Assembly: GCF_030651185.1 (NCBI RefSeq)
Contig: NZ_JAUSCJ010000012.1
Coordinates: 1 to 64,000, forward strand
Length of the DNA stretch: 64,000 bases
Direction: 5' to 3'
DNA from: Phenylobacterium sp.
GTDB lineage: Bacteria; Pseudomonadota; Alphaproteobacteria; Caulobacterales; Caulobacteraceae
Positions 33,420 to 42,380 of this stretch are shown here, one piece after another. Within the stretch, counting starts at the first letter, position 1. Every line of letters starts with the position of its first letter. A program made the position numbers and the translations under genes. A model generated the notes under the pieces. The model was not told the origin of the DNA. It saw nothing but the letters and a program-made list of their open reading frames with translations, and made no database searches.

Positions 33420-35642
33420 CTATGCGCGGAGCAGGACCATGGCGAAGGTGGGCTCTGCGCTCTCCCACTGGTTTTCCATCCGCCAGCCGGCCGCGGCCGC
33501 CAGCTTGCCGAAGCCCTCGACGGTGAACTTGTAGGAGTTCTCGGTGTGCAGACTCTCGCCGGCCGCGAAATGGAAGGTGGCGCCCGCGACCTGGACGACC
33601 TGGTCGCGGCGGCTCAGAAGATGCATCTCCATCCGGCTCTCCTGCGCATTCCACACCGCGCGGTGCTGGAAGGCGTCCGGGTCGAAGTCGCCGCCGAGCT
33701 CGCGGTTGATGCGGGTCAGCAGGTTCAGGTTGAAGGCCGCCGTCACGCCTTGCGCGTCGTCATAGGCGGCCACCAGCACCGCCTCGTCCTTGACCATGTC
33801 CATGCCCACCAGGAAGGCCGAGCCATGGCCCAGCAGCCGGCGCGCGCTGGCCAGGAAGGCGATGGCCTCCTCAGGCCGGAAGTTGCCGATCGTTGAGCCG
33901 GGGAAGAAGCCGATGCGGGTCAGCCCCTCGACCCGCGCGGGCAGGCTGAGCGCGGTGGTGAAGTCGTCCACCAGGGGCGCCACCACGAGATCGGGATAGT
34001 CGCGGCCGATGGCCCCGGCGGCGTCGTCCAGGGCAGACTTGCTGATGTCGATGGGGACATAGGCCGCAAGCTGCGGCGCGGCGTCCAGTAGCAGCCGGGT
34101 CTTGGTGCTGGCCCCGCTGCCGAACTCCACGAGGGCGGCCCCCACCGGAATGGTGCTCGCCATCTCACCGGCCTTGGCGCGCAGCAGGGCGGCCTCGGTG
34201 CGGGTGGGATAGTATTCCGGCAGGTCGCAGATCTCCTCGAACAGGCGCGAGCCCTCGGCGTCGTAGAAATATTTCGCCGGGATGGTCTTCTGCGTCCTGG
34301 CCAGACCCGCCAGGACGTCGGCGGCGAAACTGCCGTCTGTCTCGGCGCGCGTGCGGGGCTCGCCGTCCCAGGCCAGGCGCAGGCCTGAGAACATCCAACG
34401 CTTATCGGGATGGAAGAAGTTGCGGTAGGTGGCCCGCGCGTGGCCCGCCGGGGTGGCGTGACAGCCGCCGCGCAGCACCATCTGGCCGCTCATGAACTTG
34501 CCGTTGTACTCGCCCACCGCGCCGGCGGCCGGCTGGAAGCCGGGATAGGGGCAGTAGGCGCTGCGCGTCCATTCCCAGACATCGCCGAACATCTGCCGCA
34601 GCCCCTCGCCCGCCGTGGCGGCGGCAGGGCCGAGCTGTCCAGAGCCCATGAGGTTTCCGGTGGCCGGCAAGCCCGCGGCGGCGTGCTCCCACTCGGCCTC
34701 GGTGGGCAGGCGGGCGCCGGCCCAGGCGGCGTAGGCGTCGGCCTCGTAGAAGCTGATATGGGTGACCGGGGCGTGGGGGGCGATGGCGCGCAGGCCCTGC
34801 AGGGTCATGGCCAGCCAACCATGATCGCCCTGCTGCCAATAGAGCGGCGCGGTCCAGCCCTGCGCGTTAATCTGGGCCCAACCTTCGGCCAGCCAGAGTT
34901 CGGGCTTGGCGTAGCCGCCGTCGGCCATAAAGGCCAGCCACTCGCCATTGGTCACCAGCCGGTCGGCCAGCTTGAAGGGGGCCACGAAGACCTGATGGCG
35001 CGGCCCCTCGTTGTCGAAGGCGAAGGCCGGTCCCGAATGGCCGATCTCCACCAGGCCGCCCTCGAAGGCGACCACGCCGGCCGGCCCCGGATCGGCGCTG
35101 ACCGGCAGGGCGGTGGTGGGGGAGTAGGCGGGCTTCAGGGGCGACTGGGCGAAGAGGTGGAGGATGTCCATCAGGATCAGCTCCTGATGCTGCTCCTCAT
35201 GGGCCAGGCCCAGGTCCAGCAGGTCGGTGAGACCCGTGGCGCCCGAGGACAGCAGGTGGTGCATCGCCTCGTCCACATGGGCCCGGTAGGCCAGGATCTC
35301 GTCGCGGGAGGGTCTCGTCAGCAGGCCACGCTCGGGACGCGGCTGACGGGGGCCAAGCGCCTCGTAATAGGAGTTGAAAAGGTAGGCGTAGCGCTCATCG
35401 AAGGGCCGGTAGCCCGCCAGGTTCGGCTTCAACAGGAAGGTCTCGAAGAACCAGCTGGTATGGGCCAGGTGCCATTTGGCGGGGCTGGCGTCCGGCATGG
35501 ACTGGGCCGCCATGTCCTCGGGCGACAGGTGGCGCACCAAGTCTTCACTCGCCTGGCGGATGCGATGATAGCGGGCGGCCGGCTGTCCCAGGGCGCTGCG
35601 AAGCGGTGCGGGCATAGGCCCTGCGTCGTCGGAATGCGCCAT
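33420..35642 (-). CDS. egtBD: Fused ergothioneine enzyme: EgtB sulfoxide synthase - EgtD histidine methyltransferase
   Basis: Single 740-residue chain that carries both key steps of ergothioneine synthesis. The N-terminal half is EgtB: a DinB-like domain (about 20-165) with iron ligands from 'KWHLAH' (H58 or H61) and H148-x3-H152-x-E154 ('HEEQHQE'), then an FGE-sulfatase-like domain (about 190-425) with 'RLPTEAEWEHAA', 'GDVWEWT' and 'LRGGCHATP'. The C-terminal half (about 430-740) is EgtD, which trimethylates histidine with SAM: 'EFGSGASTKTRLLL' (506-519), 'YVPIDIS' and 'PGSTIGNF'. The junction at about 426-432 has almost no linker and no stop. Usually egtB and egtD are separate genes; fungal Egt1 is fused in the reverse order. 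It is not OvoA, whose methyltransferase is of another type. An EcfG-type promoter lies upstream. Confidence 0.92.
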   Translation of the reverse strand: MAHSDDAGPMPAPLRSALGQPAARYHRIRQASEDLVRHLSPEDMAAQSMPDASPAKWHLAHTSWFFETFLLKPNLAGYRPFDERYAYLFNSYYEALGPRQPRPERGLLTRPSRDEILAYRAHVDEAMHHLLSSGATGLTDLLDLGLAHEEQHQELILMDILHLFAQSPLKPAYSPTTALPVSADPGPAGVVAFEGGLVEIGHSGPAFAFDNEGPRHQVFVAPFKLADRLVTNGEWLAFMADGGYAKPELWLAEGWAQINAQGWTAPLYWQQGDHGWLAMTLQGLRAIAPHAPVTHISFYEADAYAAWAGARLPTEAEWEHAAAGLPATGNLMGSGQLGPAAATAGEGLRQMFGDVWEWTRSAYCPYPGFQPAAGAVGEYNGKFMSGQMVLRGGCHATPAGHARATYRNFFHPDKRWMFSGLRLAWDGEPRTRAETDGSFAADVLAGLARTQKTIPAKYFYDAEGSRLFEEICDLPEYYPTRTEAALLRAKAGEMASTIPVGAALVEFGSGASTKTRLLLDAAPQLAAYVPIDISKSALDDAAGAIGRDYPDLVVAPLVDDFTTALSLPARVEGLTRIGFFPGSTIGNFRPEEAIAFLASARRLLGHGSAFLVGMDMVKDEAVLVAAYDDAQGVTAAFNLNLLTRINRELGGDFDPDAFQHRAVWNAQESRMEMHLLSRRDQVVQVAGATFHFAAGESLHTENSYKFTVEGFGKLAAAAGWRMENQWESAEPTFAMVLLRA

Positions 35643-35718
35643 GGGATACTCCTGAAAACAGTGAGGCGCCTAACGGCCGTGGCGACGCCACGGCGAAACC
35701 TGCCCCTAAGCTTCGGCA

Positions 35719-35743
35719 AACGCCGAACGGCGTTCCTCGTTCC
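35719..35743 (-). promoter_or_regulatory. EcfG-type promoter for egtBD
   Basis: On the minus strand, GGAAC (35743-35739), a 16-base spacer and CGTT (35722-35719) match the alphaproteobacterial general-stress sigma consensus GGAAC-N16/17-CGTT exactly. The predicted start of transcription leaves a leader of about 70 bases before the egtBD ATG at 35642. Confidence 0.75.
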
Positions 35744-35776
35744 CTAGATTGGGTCGTCCAGGCGCGAGCGCAAGCT

Positions 35777-35801
35777 GGAACAGATGGAGTCCGGCCGCGT
35801 T
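35777..35801 (+). promoter_or_regulatory. EcfG-type promoter for the ECF sigma gene
   Basis: GGAAC (35777-35781), a 16-base spacer and CGTT (35798-35801) again match the consensus exactly, now on the plus strand. It lies about 64 bases before the sigma-factor ATG at 35865, as expected for control by EcfG or by the encoded factor itself. Confidence 0.75.
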
Positions 35802-35864
35802 GGATCACAGAACCGGTGGTGGCCACGGCCCTCATCCAGACGGTGGGGGCGGATCGAGGAACCC

Positions 35865-36404
35865 ATGACCGGCGAGACCGACTGGCGCGACGATGTCGTG
35901 CAGATGATCCCGGCGCTCCGTGCGTTCGGATGGTCGCTCTGCCACAACGGTTCCGACGCCGACGATCTGGTGCAGGACACCTTGATCAAGGCCTGGACCA
36001 ACCGGGACAAGTTCGAGCCCGGCACCAATCTGCGGGCCTGGCTGTTCACGATCCTGCGCAACACCTACTACACCCAGGTCATCCGCCGGCGGCGCGAGGT
36101 GCGCGATGAGTTGGGGGAATATGCCGGGGCGCTGAAGACGCCGCCGACCCAGGACTGGAGCGTGGCGATGCACGCCATGCAGGACGCCCTGAAACACCTG
36201 CCTATCGAACACCGCGAGGCCCTGATCCTGGTGGGCGCGGCCGGCCTCTCCTACGAGGAGGCCGCCGCGATCTGCGGCTGCGCCGTGGGCACCATCAAGA
36301 GCCGGGTGAACCGGGCGCGGGCCAAGCTGCTGAAGATCATGGACGCCGACGACGCCTCCGACGTCATGGCCAACGAGACCACGGTGGCGGCGAACCGGGG
36401 CTGA
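35865..36404 (+). CDS. ECF sigma factor, EcfG/SigT-like
   Basis: Extracytoplasmic-function sigma factor of 179 residues. Region 2 is at about 10-80 ('MIPALRAFGWSLCHNGSDADDLVQDTLIKAW' and 'NLRAWLFTILRNTYY') and region 4 at about 105-165 ('LPIEHREALILVGAAGLSYEEAAAICGCAVGTIKSRVNRARAKLL'). The region 4 text is close to Caulobacter SigT and SigU, which drive the general stress response. No NepR or PhyR gene is adjacent, so this may be a second, SigU-like factor under the main EcfG. It is divergent from egtBD, with an EcfG-type promoter facing each gene. The start at 35865 is chosen over an in-frame ATG at 35784 that would overlap the promoter. Confidence 0.92.
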   Translation: MTGETDWRDDVVQMIPALRAFGWSLCHNGSDADDLVQDTLIKAWTNRDKFEPGTNLRAWLFTILRNTYYTQVIRRRREVRDELGEYAGALKTPPTQDWSVAMHAMQDALKHLPIEHREALILVGAAGLSYEEAAAICGCAVGTIKSRVNRARAKLLKIMDADDASDVMANETTVAANRG

Positions 36405-36413
36405 GCCTCGGGT

Positions 36414-37277
36414 TCAGCCCACCGTCCTGCGCAGCCAGGCCAGGAGGTCGGCCACCACCTCCTCGCGATTGGTCTCGTTGAGCATCTCGTGGCGACCGCC
36501 CTCATAGACCTTGACCTCCATCCGGGTGAGGCCGGCCTCCCGGTAGCGGTTGACCAGGGGATGCAGCAGTTCGAGGTCGCGGTTGATGGGGTCCTTGTCG
36601 CCCACGAAGATGTAGAGCGGCAGGTCCTTGGGGATCCTGGCGATCTCGGCGGGGTCGCGCAGGCGGGCGCTGACCCGGGCGAAGCTGTCGGCGGCGCTGG
36701 GCTGGCGGGAGAAGCCGCACAGCGGGTCGGCGATGTACTTGTCGACCTCGGCGTCGTCGCGCGACAGCCAGTCATAGGGGGTGCGCGGCGCAGGCCCGTC
36801 GGCGTTCATTTCGTCCAGCTTCTTGGCCGGCCCGGTGCGGTCGCCGAAGGCCGCCGTGCCCGACAGCACCAGACCGTCGATCTTGCCGGCATGGTCGAAG
36901 GCGTAGGCCTGGGAGAAGAACGAGCCCAGGCTGTGGCCCAGCAAGACCAGCGGCAGGCCGGGGTTCTCGGCGCGCGCCAGGTCGGTCAGGCGGGCGATGT
37001 CCTCCACCACCAGCTCGGCGCCATTCTCGCCGAAGTCGCCCAGGGCGTCCTTGGTGGGGGCGGTATAGCCGTGGCCGCGATGATCGTCGGCATAGAGCAC
37101 GAAGCCGTCGGCCATGATCGGGATCAGCGGCTCAGGATAGCGCCGGGCGTGCTCGCCCATACCGTGGGCGATCTGCAGGATGGCGCGCGGGGCGACGGCC
37201 TCGTCGGCCCAGCGGAAGCCGGCGATGGAGGCGCCGTCCGCGCCGTCAAACCGGAACTGCTTTTCGGAATAGCCCAT
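36414..37277 (-). CDS. Alpha/beta hydrolase, monoacylglycerol-lipase/lysophospholipase type
   Basis: Cytoplasmic serine hydrolase of 287 residues. The oxyanion region 'IAHGMGEHARRY' is at about 36-47, the nucleophile elbow 'LGHSLGS' is near 112-118, 'FVGDKDPIN' supplies the acid and 'GGRHEMLNE' the base. 'DDHRGHGYT' is typical of the monoglyceride-lipase branch. The ATG at 37277 is preceded by GGAGGG. It is convergent with the sigma gene (9-bp gap) and divergent from the oligopeptide-binding lipoprotein. Confidence 0.88.
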   Translation of the reverse strand: MGYSEKQFRFDGADGASIAGFRWADEAVAPRAILQIAHGMGEHARRYPEPLIPIMADGFVLYADDHRGHGYTAPTKDALGDFGENGAELVVEDIARLTDLARAENPGLPLVLLGHSLGSFFSQAYAFDHAGKIDGLVLSGTAAFGDRTGPAKKLDEMNADGPAPRTPYDWLSRDDAEVDKYIADPLCGFSRQPSAADSFARVSARLRDPAEIARIPKDLPLYIFVGDKDPINRDLELLHPLVNRYREAGLTRMEVKVYEGGRHEMLNETNREEVVADLLAWLRRTVG

Positions 37278-37404
37278 GATCCCTCCGTACGCTCTGGCGG
37301 CGCGATGGGTCCGACATAGCGCGCGGCGGCGGCGATGCACGCGGTATTTCACCGCCGTGCGGCCAAGCCTCGACAGGGCGCGCGGGCGGTGGGACGACTA
37401 GGCC

Positions 37405-39024
37405 ATGGTGTCCAACAGTCTCCGCCCCACCCTGCTCGCCGGCCTCGGCCTCGCGGCGGTTCTGCTCGCCGGCTGCCAGGCCAAGGTCAGCCGCCCCCCC
37501 TGCCCCGCCGGCGAGGTGTGCCTGGCCTATGGCAGCAACAACGAGGCCGGCTCGCTGGACCCGCAGACCTCCAACCTGGTGGACGAATTCACCATCATCG
37601 CCGACCTGATCTTCGGCCTGACCACCGACTCGCCGGAGGGCACGCCGATCCCGGCCATGGCCACCTCCTGGGAAACCAGCCCCGACGGCCTGGTCTGGAC
37701 CTTCCACCTGCGCGAGGCCAAGTGGTCGGACGGGGTTGCGGTGACCGCCGACGACTTCGTCTTCGCCTATCGTCGCATTCTCGATCCGAAGACCGCCTCG
37801 ATCTATTCCTACCTGGTCTACCTGCTGAAGAACGGCCAGGCGGTGAACGAGGGCAAGGCGCCGCTGACCGCGGTGGGCGCCCGCGCCCTCGACGCCAGGA
37901 CCCTGGAACTGACCCTGGAACACCCGGCCCCTTACCTGCCGGAACTGCTGAAGCACCAGAGCTTCTTCCCTGTGCCCCGGCACGCGGTGGAAAGGTGGGG
38001 CGACGGCTGGGTGAAGCCCGGCCGCTATGTCAGCAACGGCCCCTACAGGCTGATGAGCTGGAAGCTTGGCGACCACATCGAGGTGGTGAAGAACCCCTAT
38101 TTCTACGACGCGGCGAACGTGTGCGTGGACCGCATCAACTATTTCCCGACCCCGGACTCGGTGATGGCCGAGCGCCGCGTGCAGCGCGGCGAGCTGGATG
38201 TGAACACCTCGTTCCAGTCCAACCGCTTCATCCGGCTGAAGGACACCATGCCCCAGGTGGTGCGGGCGAAGAACGCCCTGGCCACCGCCTACCTGTCCTT
38301 CAACACCCGCGAGATCGCGGCCTTCCGAGATATCCGCGTGCGCCGCGCCCTGTCGGAGTCCATCGACCGCGAGTTCATCACCGGCAAGCTGCTGCGGGCG
38401 GGCCAGATTCCCGCCTATGCCTTCGTGCCGCCCGGCACGGCCAACTACGCCAAGGGGGCCAGGACGGTCTGGGCCGACAAGCCCCTGGCCGAGCGGCAGG
38501 CCGAGGCTCGCAAGCTGCTGGCCGCCGCCGGATACGGCCCCGACCGAGCGCTGAGCTTTGAGCTGAAGATCGCCAACAGCCCCGACACCATCCTGCTGGC
38601 CAGCGCCGTCCAGGCCGACTGGGCGGCCATCGGCGTCGACGCCAGGATCGCCCAGAACGAGGGCCAGGTGGCCTTCGCGGCCTATCGCAACCGCGACTTC
38701 GGGATCGGCGTCATGAGCTGGTTCGCCGACTTCAACGACCCCGTCACCTTCCTGGCCCTGATGAAGTCCGACACCGGCGGGCAGAACTATGGCGACTACA
38801 AGAACCCCGCCTATGACGCCCTGCTCAACGCCGCCGACCGTGAGCCGGACGGGGGCAAGCGCGCCGAGATCCTGAAACGGGCGGAACAGATGATGTTGGC
38901 CGATGAGGCGATCGCCCCGATCTACTACGTCGTGAGCCGAAACCTGGTGAGCCCGAAGGTCACCGGATGGGTCGACAACGTCTCCAACTTCCACCGCGCG
39001 CGGTGGCTGTGCGTGACGAAATAG
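37405..39024 (+). CDS. OppA-like peptide-binding lipoprotein
   Basis: Periplasmic solute-binding protein of the SBP_bac_5 family, 539 residues. A lipoprotein signal ends in the lipobox 'LLAGC' with C24. Family blocks are 'NEAGSLDPQTSN', 'TFHLREAKWSDG', 'TADDFVFAYRRILDP', 'NPYFYDAANVCVDRINYFP' and 'IRVRRALSESIDREFITGK'. It resembles OppA/MppA oligopeptide-binding proteins. No opp permease or ATPase gene is beside it, so it must either work with a distant transporter or be an orphan. A tRNA gene on the other strand follows. Confidence 0.92.
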   Translation: MVSNSLRPTLLAGLGLAAVLLAGCQAKVSRPPCPAGEVCLAYGSNNEAGSLDPQTSNLVDEFTIIADLIFGLTTDSPEGTPIPAMATSWETSPDGLVWTFHLREAKWSDGVAVTADDFVFAYRRILDPKTASIYSYLVYLLKNGQAVNEGKAPLTAVGARALDARTLELTLEHPAPYLPELLKHQSFFPVPRHAVERWGDGWVKPGRYVSNGPYRLMSWKLGDHIEVVKNPYFYDAANVCVDRINYFPTPDSVMAERRVQRGELDVNTSFQSNRFIRLKDTMPQVVRAKNALATAYLSFNTREIAAFRDIRVRRALSESIDREFITGKLLRAGQIPAYAFVPPGTANYAKGARTVWADKPLAERQAEARKLLAAAGYGPDRALSFELKIANSPDTILLASAVQADWAAIGVDARIAQNEGQVAFAAYRNRDFGIGVMSWFADFNDPVTFLALMKSDTGGQNYGDYKNPAYDALLNAADREPDGGKRAEILKRAEQMMLADEAIAPIYYVVSRNLVSPKVTGWVDNVSNFHRARWLCVTK

Positions 39025-39035
39025 GCGGAAGGTCT

Positions 39036-39125
39036 TGGCGGTGACGCAGGGATTCGAACCCTGGATACGCTTTCACGTATGACGATTTAGCAAACCGTTG
39101 CCTTCAGCCACTCGGCCACGTCACC
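39036..39125 (-). tRNA. tRNA-Ser (anticodon GCU)
   Basis: The minus strand reads GGTGACG...CGTCACC as a perfect 7-bp acceptor stem, with a G discriminator and an encoded CCA. The anticodon loop TTTGCTAAA gives anticodon GCU, for serine AGC/AGU codons. The TPC arm contains GGTTCGAATCC, and a long variable arm (CGTCATACGTGAAAGCGTATC) marks a class II tRNA. It sits between the peptide-binding protein and hfsE. Confidence 0.97.
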
Positions 39126-39300
39126 ATCAAGGGCGGGACCGATAGCCGTTTCGAATGCGGCTGGCAATCGAGGTCGAGCGGTTTCGTCCGGGGCGCGCCA
39201 AAAGCCGGCGATTCAAAGAACAAGCTCGGTCGTTAACTCGAAGATCAGACCGCTGCGGCACAATACAGCTTCACATTTGTGCTTGCGCGGCCCCCTCCCC

Positions 39301-40860
39301 ATGTCCTCCGTCGTCCAGTTTCAGCGTAAGGCCGTCCCGGAGAGTGGTCCTGAGTCGCCAGCGCGCGAAGCTGATCCCCGCATCGCCGACCCGCGCGCCG
39401 ACCTGCCGCCCGCCGAACGTGACGCGTCGGAGAACCGCCGCGGTCCCTTCCGGCCCCAGTCCCTGATCCCCACCCGCGCGCGCCTGCAAGGCCGCGTGGT
39501 GGCCCGCCTGTTCCAGGGCGGCGACGCTGTCCTGCTGGTGATCGCCGGCGCCGTCGCCCACGCACTGGGCGCGGTCGGGTCGGCGGGCCTCTCGGTGACC
39601 TGCGCCGGGGCGCTCACCGTCCTGCTCAGCCTGTCGATCTTCCGCGCCTACGGCTTCAACCGCCGCGAGGAGCTGGCCGTCCATCTGGTCCGCCTCACCG
39701 GGGCGTTCATGGTCGGCGCGGGGGCGGCCTTCGCCCTGCTGCTGCCCTTCATCCCGATGGCGACCCTGGCCCAGGCCATGGGCGCCTGGGCGCCGGCGAC
39801 CTTCGCGGCGACCTATCTGATGCACATCGTCTGGTGGCTGTGCGTGCGGCGCTGGCGGGCCAGCGGCCGCCTGACCCCCAATATCGTGGTGGTGGGCGCC
39901 ACGGGCGCGGCCGAGCGCCTGATCGTCGCCACCCTGCTGAGCCGCGAGGCCAATATCCTCGGCGTGTTCGACGACCGCGCGGCCCGCAGCCCAGCCGGCA
40001 TCCGAGGCGTTCCGGTGCTGGGCGACACCAACGCCCTGCTGGCCCACCGCATCATGCCCTATGTGGACCGCATCGTGATCACGGTGCCGTCCCAGGCCCG
40101 CGCCCGCGTCGGCCAGATGATCGAACGCCTGGGCGTCCTGCCCAACGAGGTCAGCCTGCTGCTGGACGGCGAGGACGCCGCCCACGAGGCCGCCGCCATC
40201 AGTCGCATCGCCGACGTGCCCCTGGCCCACATTTCCGGCGCGCCGATGGACGACCGCCGCGCGGTGGCCAAGCGCGGCCAGGACCTGCTGGTGGGCCTGG
40301 CGGCCCTGGTGGTGGCGGCCCCGGTGATGCTGCTGGTGGCCCTGGCGATCAAGCTCGACAGCCCCGGCCCGGCCCTGTTCCGCCAGCGCCGCCACGGCTT
40401 CAACAACGAAGAGATCGTGGTCTGGAAGTTCCGCTCCATGCGGGTGCAGGCCGCGCCGCAGAGCAAGGTCCGCCAGACCCAGGCCGACGACGACCGGGTC
40501 ACCCGGGTCGGCCGCTTCATCCGCAAGACCTCGCTCGACGAGCTGCCGCAGATCTTCAACGTGCTGGCCGGCGAGATGTCCCTGGTGGGGCCTCGCCCGC
40601 ACCCGGTGGGGATGATGACCGGCGATATCGAGTCGGCCCGCCTGGTGGCCGAATACGCCCACCGCCACCGCATGAAGCCCGGCATGACCGGCTGGGCGGC
40701 CATCCACGGCTCGCGCGGGCCGGTGGACACGCCCGAGCTGGTGAAGCGCCGGGTGGCGCTGGACGTGGAGTACATCGAGCGGCAGTCCTTCCTGCTCGAC
40801 CTCTACATCATCGTCATGACCCTGCCCTGTCTGTTGGGCGATCGCGAAAACATCCGCTGA
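39301..40860 (+). CDS. hfsE: Undecaprenyl-phosphate sugar phosphotransferase of holdfast synthesis
   Basis: Initiates holdfast polysaccharide repeats by moving a sugar-1-phosphate from UDP-sugar to undecaprenyl phosphate at the inner membrane. It has 519 residues with four to five hydrophobic helices and a CoA-binding-like middle ('NIVVVGATGAAERL'). The C-terminal bacterial sugar transferase domain has 'LDSPGPALFRQRRHG', 'VWKFRSM', 'RKTSLDELPQIFNVLAGEMSLVGPRPH' and 'KPGMTGWA'. Gene order (hfsE-F-G-H then C-B-A and D) gives the name; PssY/PssZ are paralogues in Caulobacter. The ATG at 39301 is chosen over an in-frame start at 39277. Confidence 0.9.
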   Translation: MSSVVQFQRKAVPESGPESPAREADPRIADPRADLPPAERDASENRRGPFRPQSLIPTRARLQGRVVARLFQGGDAVLLVIAGAVAHALGAVGSAGLSVTCAGALTVLLSLSIFRAYGFNRREELAVHLVRLTGAFMVGAGAAFALLLPFIPMATLAQAMGAWAPATFAATYLMHIVWWLCVRRWRASGRLTPNIVVVGATGAAERLIVATLLSREANILGVFDDRAARSPAGIRGVPVLGDTNALLAHRIMPYVDRIVITVPSQARARVGQMIERLGVLPNEVSLLLDGEDAAHEAAAISRIADVPLAHISGAPMDDRRAVAKRGQDLLVGLAALVVAAPVMLLVALAIKLDSPGPALFRQRRHGFNNEEIVVWKFRSMRVQAAPQSKVRQTQADDDRVTRVGRFIRKTSLDELPQIFNVLAGEMSLVGPRPHPVGMMTGDIESARLVAEYAHRHRMKPGMTGWAAIHGSRGPVDTPELVKRRVALDVEYIERQSFLLDLYIIVMTLPCLLGDRENIR

Positions 40861-40928
40861 GGCGGTCTGGCTTAACCGTTTGAAACCGCCTGGTCGGGCA
40901 CACTGAGGCCAGATCGGTTCAAGAGGTT

Positions 40929-42380
40929 ATGGCGATGTTCTGGCGCGGGGTGATCGGATACCTGCCCGTCAATGTGGTGCAGGGCGTCGTCGGCCTGCTG
41001 ACCATTGTCGCCTTCACCCGCCTGCTGACCCCGGCCCAGTTCGGCGACTACGCCCTGGGCATCTCGGTCATGGCCATCGTCCACACCGCCGTCTTCACCT
41101 GGAACGAGGCCGCCATGGCGCGGTTCTGGGCCGGGGAGTCCGATCGGGGCGACGGCGCCGACCACGCGGCCACGATCTATCGCGCCTGGCTGCTGTTGCT
41201 GGCGGTCCTGCCCGTCGCCGCCCTGATCACCCTGGCCGTGCCGATGACGCCCGGCCTGAAGGTCGCGGTGCTGGCGGGCCTGGCGACCGTGGCCCCGCGC
41301 ACCTTCGTCAAGATCGCCCAGGAGCGCCGGCGCGCCGCGGGCGAGGTCAGGAGCGCGGCCCTGCTCGACATGGGCCAGACCCTGGGTGGTTTTCTGATCG
41401 GCGCGGCCCTGGCCCTGGCGGGCCTTGGCGGCGCGGCCCCGGTGGCCGGCATGGGTCTGGCGGCCCTGGCCTGCCTGCCTTTCATCCTGACAACGGAACA
41501 CAGGCATCAGGCGGGCGGACGGGTTGAGGGGCCCCGGCTGCGCGGCCACGCCGCCTATGGCGTGCCGGTGGCCCTGTCACTGATCCTGGCCCTGGTGCTG
41601 TCCACCACCGACCGGTTCCTGCTGGCGGCCTTCCTCGATGAGAGCGCGGTGGGCGTCTATCATGCGGGTTACAGCCTCGCCAACCGCAGCCTGGACGTGG
41701 TGTTCATCTGGCTGGGCGCGGCCGGCGGGCCCGCCCTGATCATGGCGCTCGAGCGCGGCGGGCGCAGGGCGTTGCGCGACGCGGCGCGGGAACAGGCCCA
41801 GCTGATGCTGCTGCTGACCGTGCCGGCCGCCACCGGCCTGGCCCTGGTGGCCGCCCCCCTGGCGCAGCTGATGATCGGCCCGACGCTGAGCGCCGGCGCG
41901 GCGCACGTCACGCCGTGGATCGCGCTTTCCGGCTTGCTGGCGGGCCTGACCACCTACTATTTCCACCAGGCCTTCACCCTGGGACGCAAGACCAGCTTCC
42001 TGCTGGTGGCGATGGCGATCCCGGCGGCGGCCAATGTGGGGCTCAACGTCCTCCTGATCCCGCGCTTCGGCCTGGACGGCGCCCTGTGGGCGACCCCCGC
42101 CAGCTACGGCCTGGGTCTCGCAGCCTCGGCCTGGCTGGGCCGCCGCAGCGTGAACCTGCCCGTGCCCTGGCTGACCCTGGCCCAGGCGGTGGGCGCCAGC
42201 GCCCTGATGGCCCTGGCGGTCAGCGCCATCCCGGCCTTCGGGGGCCTGCTGGAACTGGCCCTGAAGGCCGCAGCCGGCGCCGTCGTCTATGGCGCGGTGA
42301 TCGCCCTGGTGGACGCCGGCGACCTGCGCAGCCGCGGCCGGGACGCCCTTCGCACCTTCCGCGCCCGGAGCGCCGCATGA
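40929..42380 (+). CDS. hfsF: Polysaccharide flippase (Wzx-like) of holdfast synthesis
   Basis: Integral-membrane MOP/MATE-superfamily flippase of 483 residues and about 12 to 14 helices. It is expected to move the lipid-linked repeat unit across the inner membrane. Recognisable blocks are 'GVVGLLTIVAFTRLLTPAQFGDYALGISVM' at the N-terminus and 'STTDRFLLAAFLDESAVGVYHAGYSLANRSLDVVFIWLGA' in the middle. Its stop overlaps the hfsG start (ATGA). Family and context agree; function is inferred from both. Confidence 0.9.
   Translation: MAMFWRGVIGYLPVNVVQGVVGLLTIVAFTRLLTPAQFGDYALGISVMAIVHTAVFTWNEAAMARFWAGESDRGDGADHAATIYRAWLLLLAVLPVAALITLAVPMTPGLKVAVLAGLATVAPRTFVKIAQERRRAAGEVRSAALLDMGQTLGGFLIGAALALAGLGGAAPVAGMGLAALACLPFILTTEHRHQAGGRVEGPRLRGHAAYGVPVALSLILALVLSTTDRFLLAAFLDESAVGVYHAGYSLANRSLDVVFIWLGAAGGPALIMALERGGRRALRDAAREQAQLMLLLTVPAATGLALVAAPLAQLMIGPTLSAGAAHVTPWIALSGLLAGLTTYYFHQAFTLGRKTSFLLVAMAIPAAANVGLNVLLIPRFGLDGALWATPASYGLGLAASAWLGRRSVNLPVPWLTLAQAVGASALMALAVSAIPAFGGLLELALKAAAGAVVYGAVIALVDAGDLRSRGRDALRTFRARSAA

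Noticed and set aside
33420..35642. Ovothiol synthase OvoA (5-histidylcysteine sulfoxide synthase with methyltransferase)
   Set aside because: The C-terminal methyltransferase has EgtD motifs (EFGSGAS, PGSTIGNF) and starts with the EgtD-type N-terminal 'FFYDAEGSRLFE'-like segment, not the OvoA Rossmann methyltransferase.
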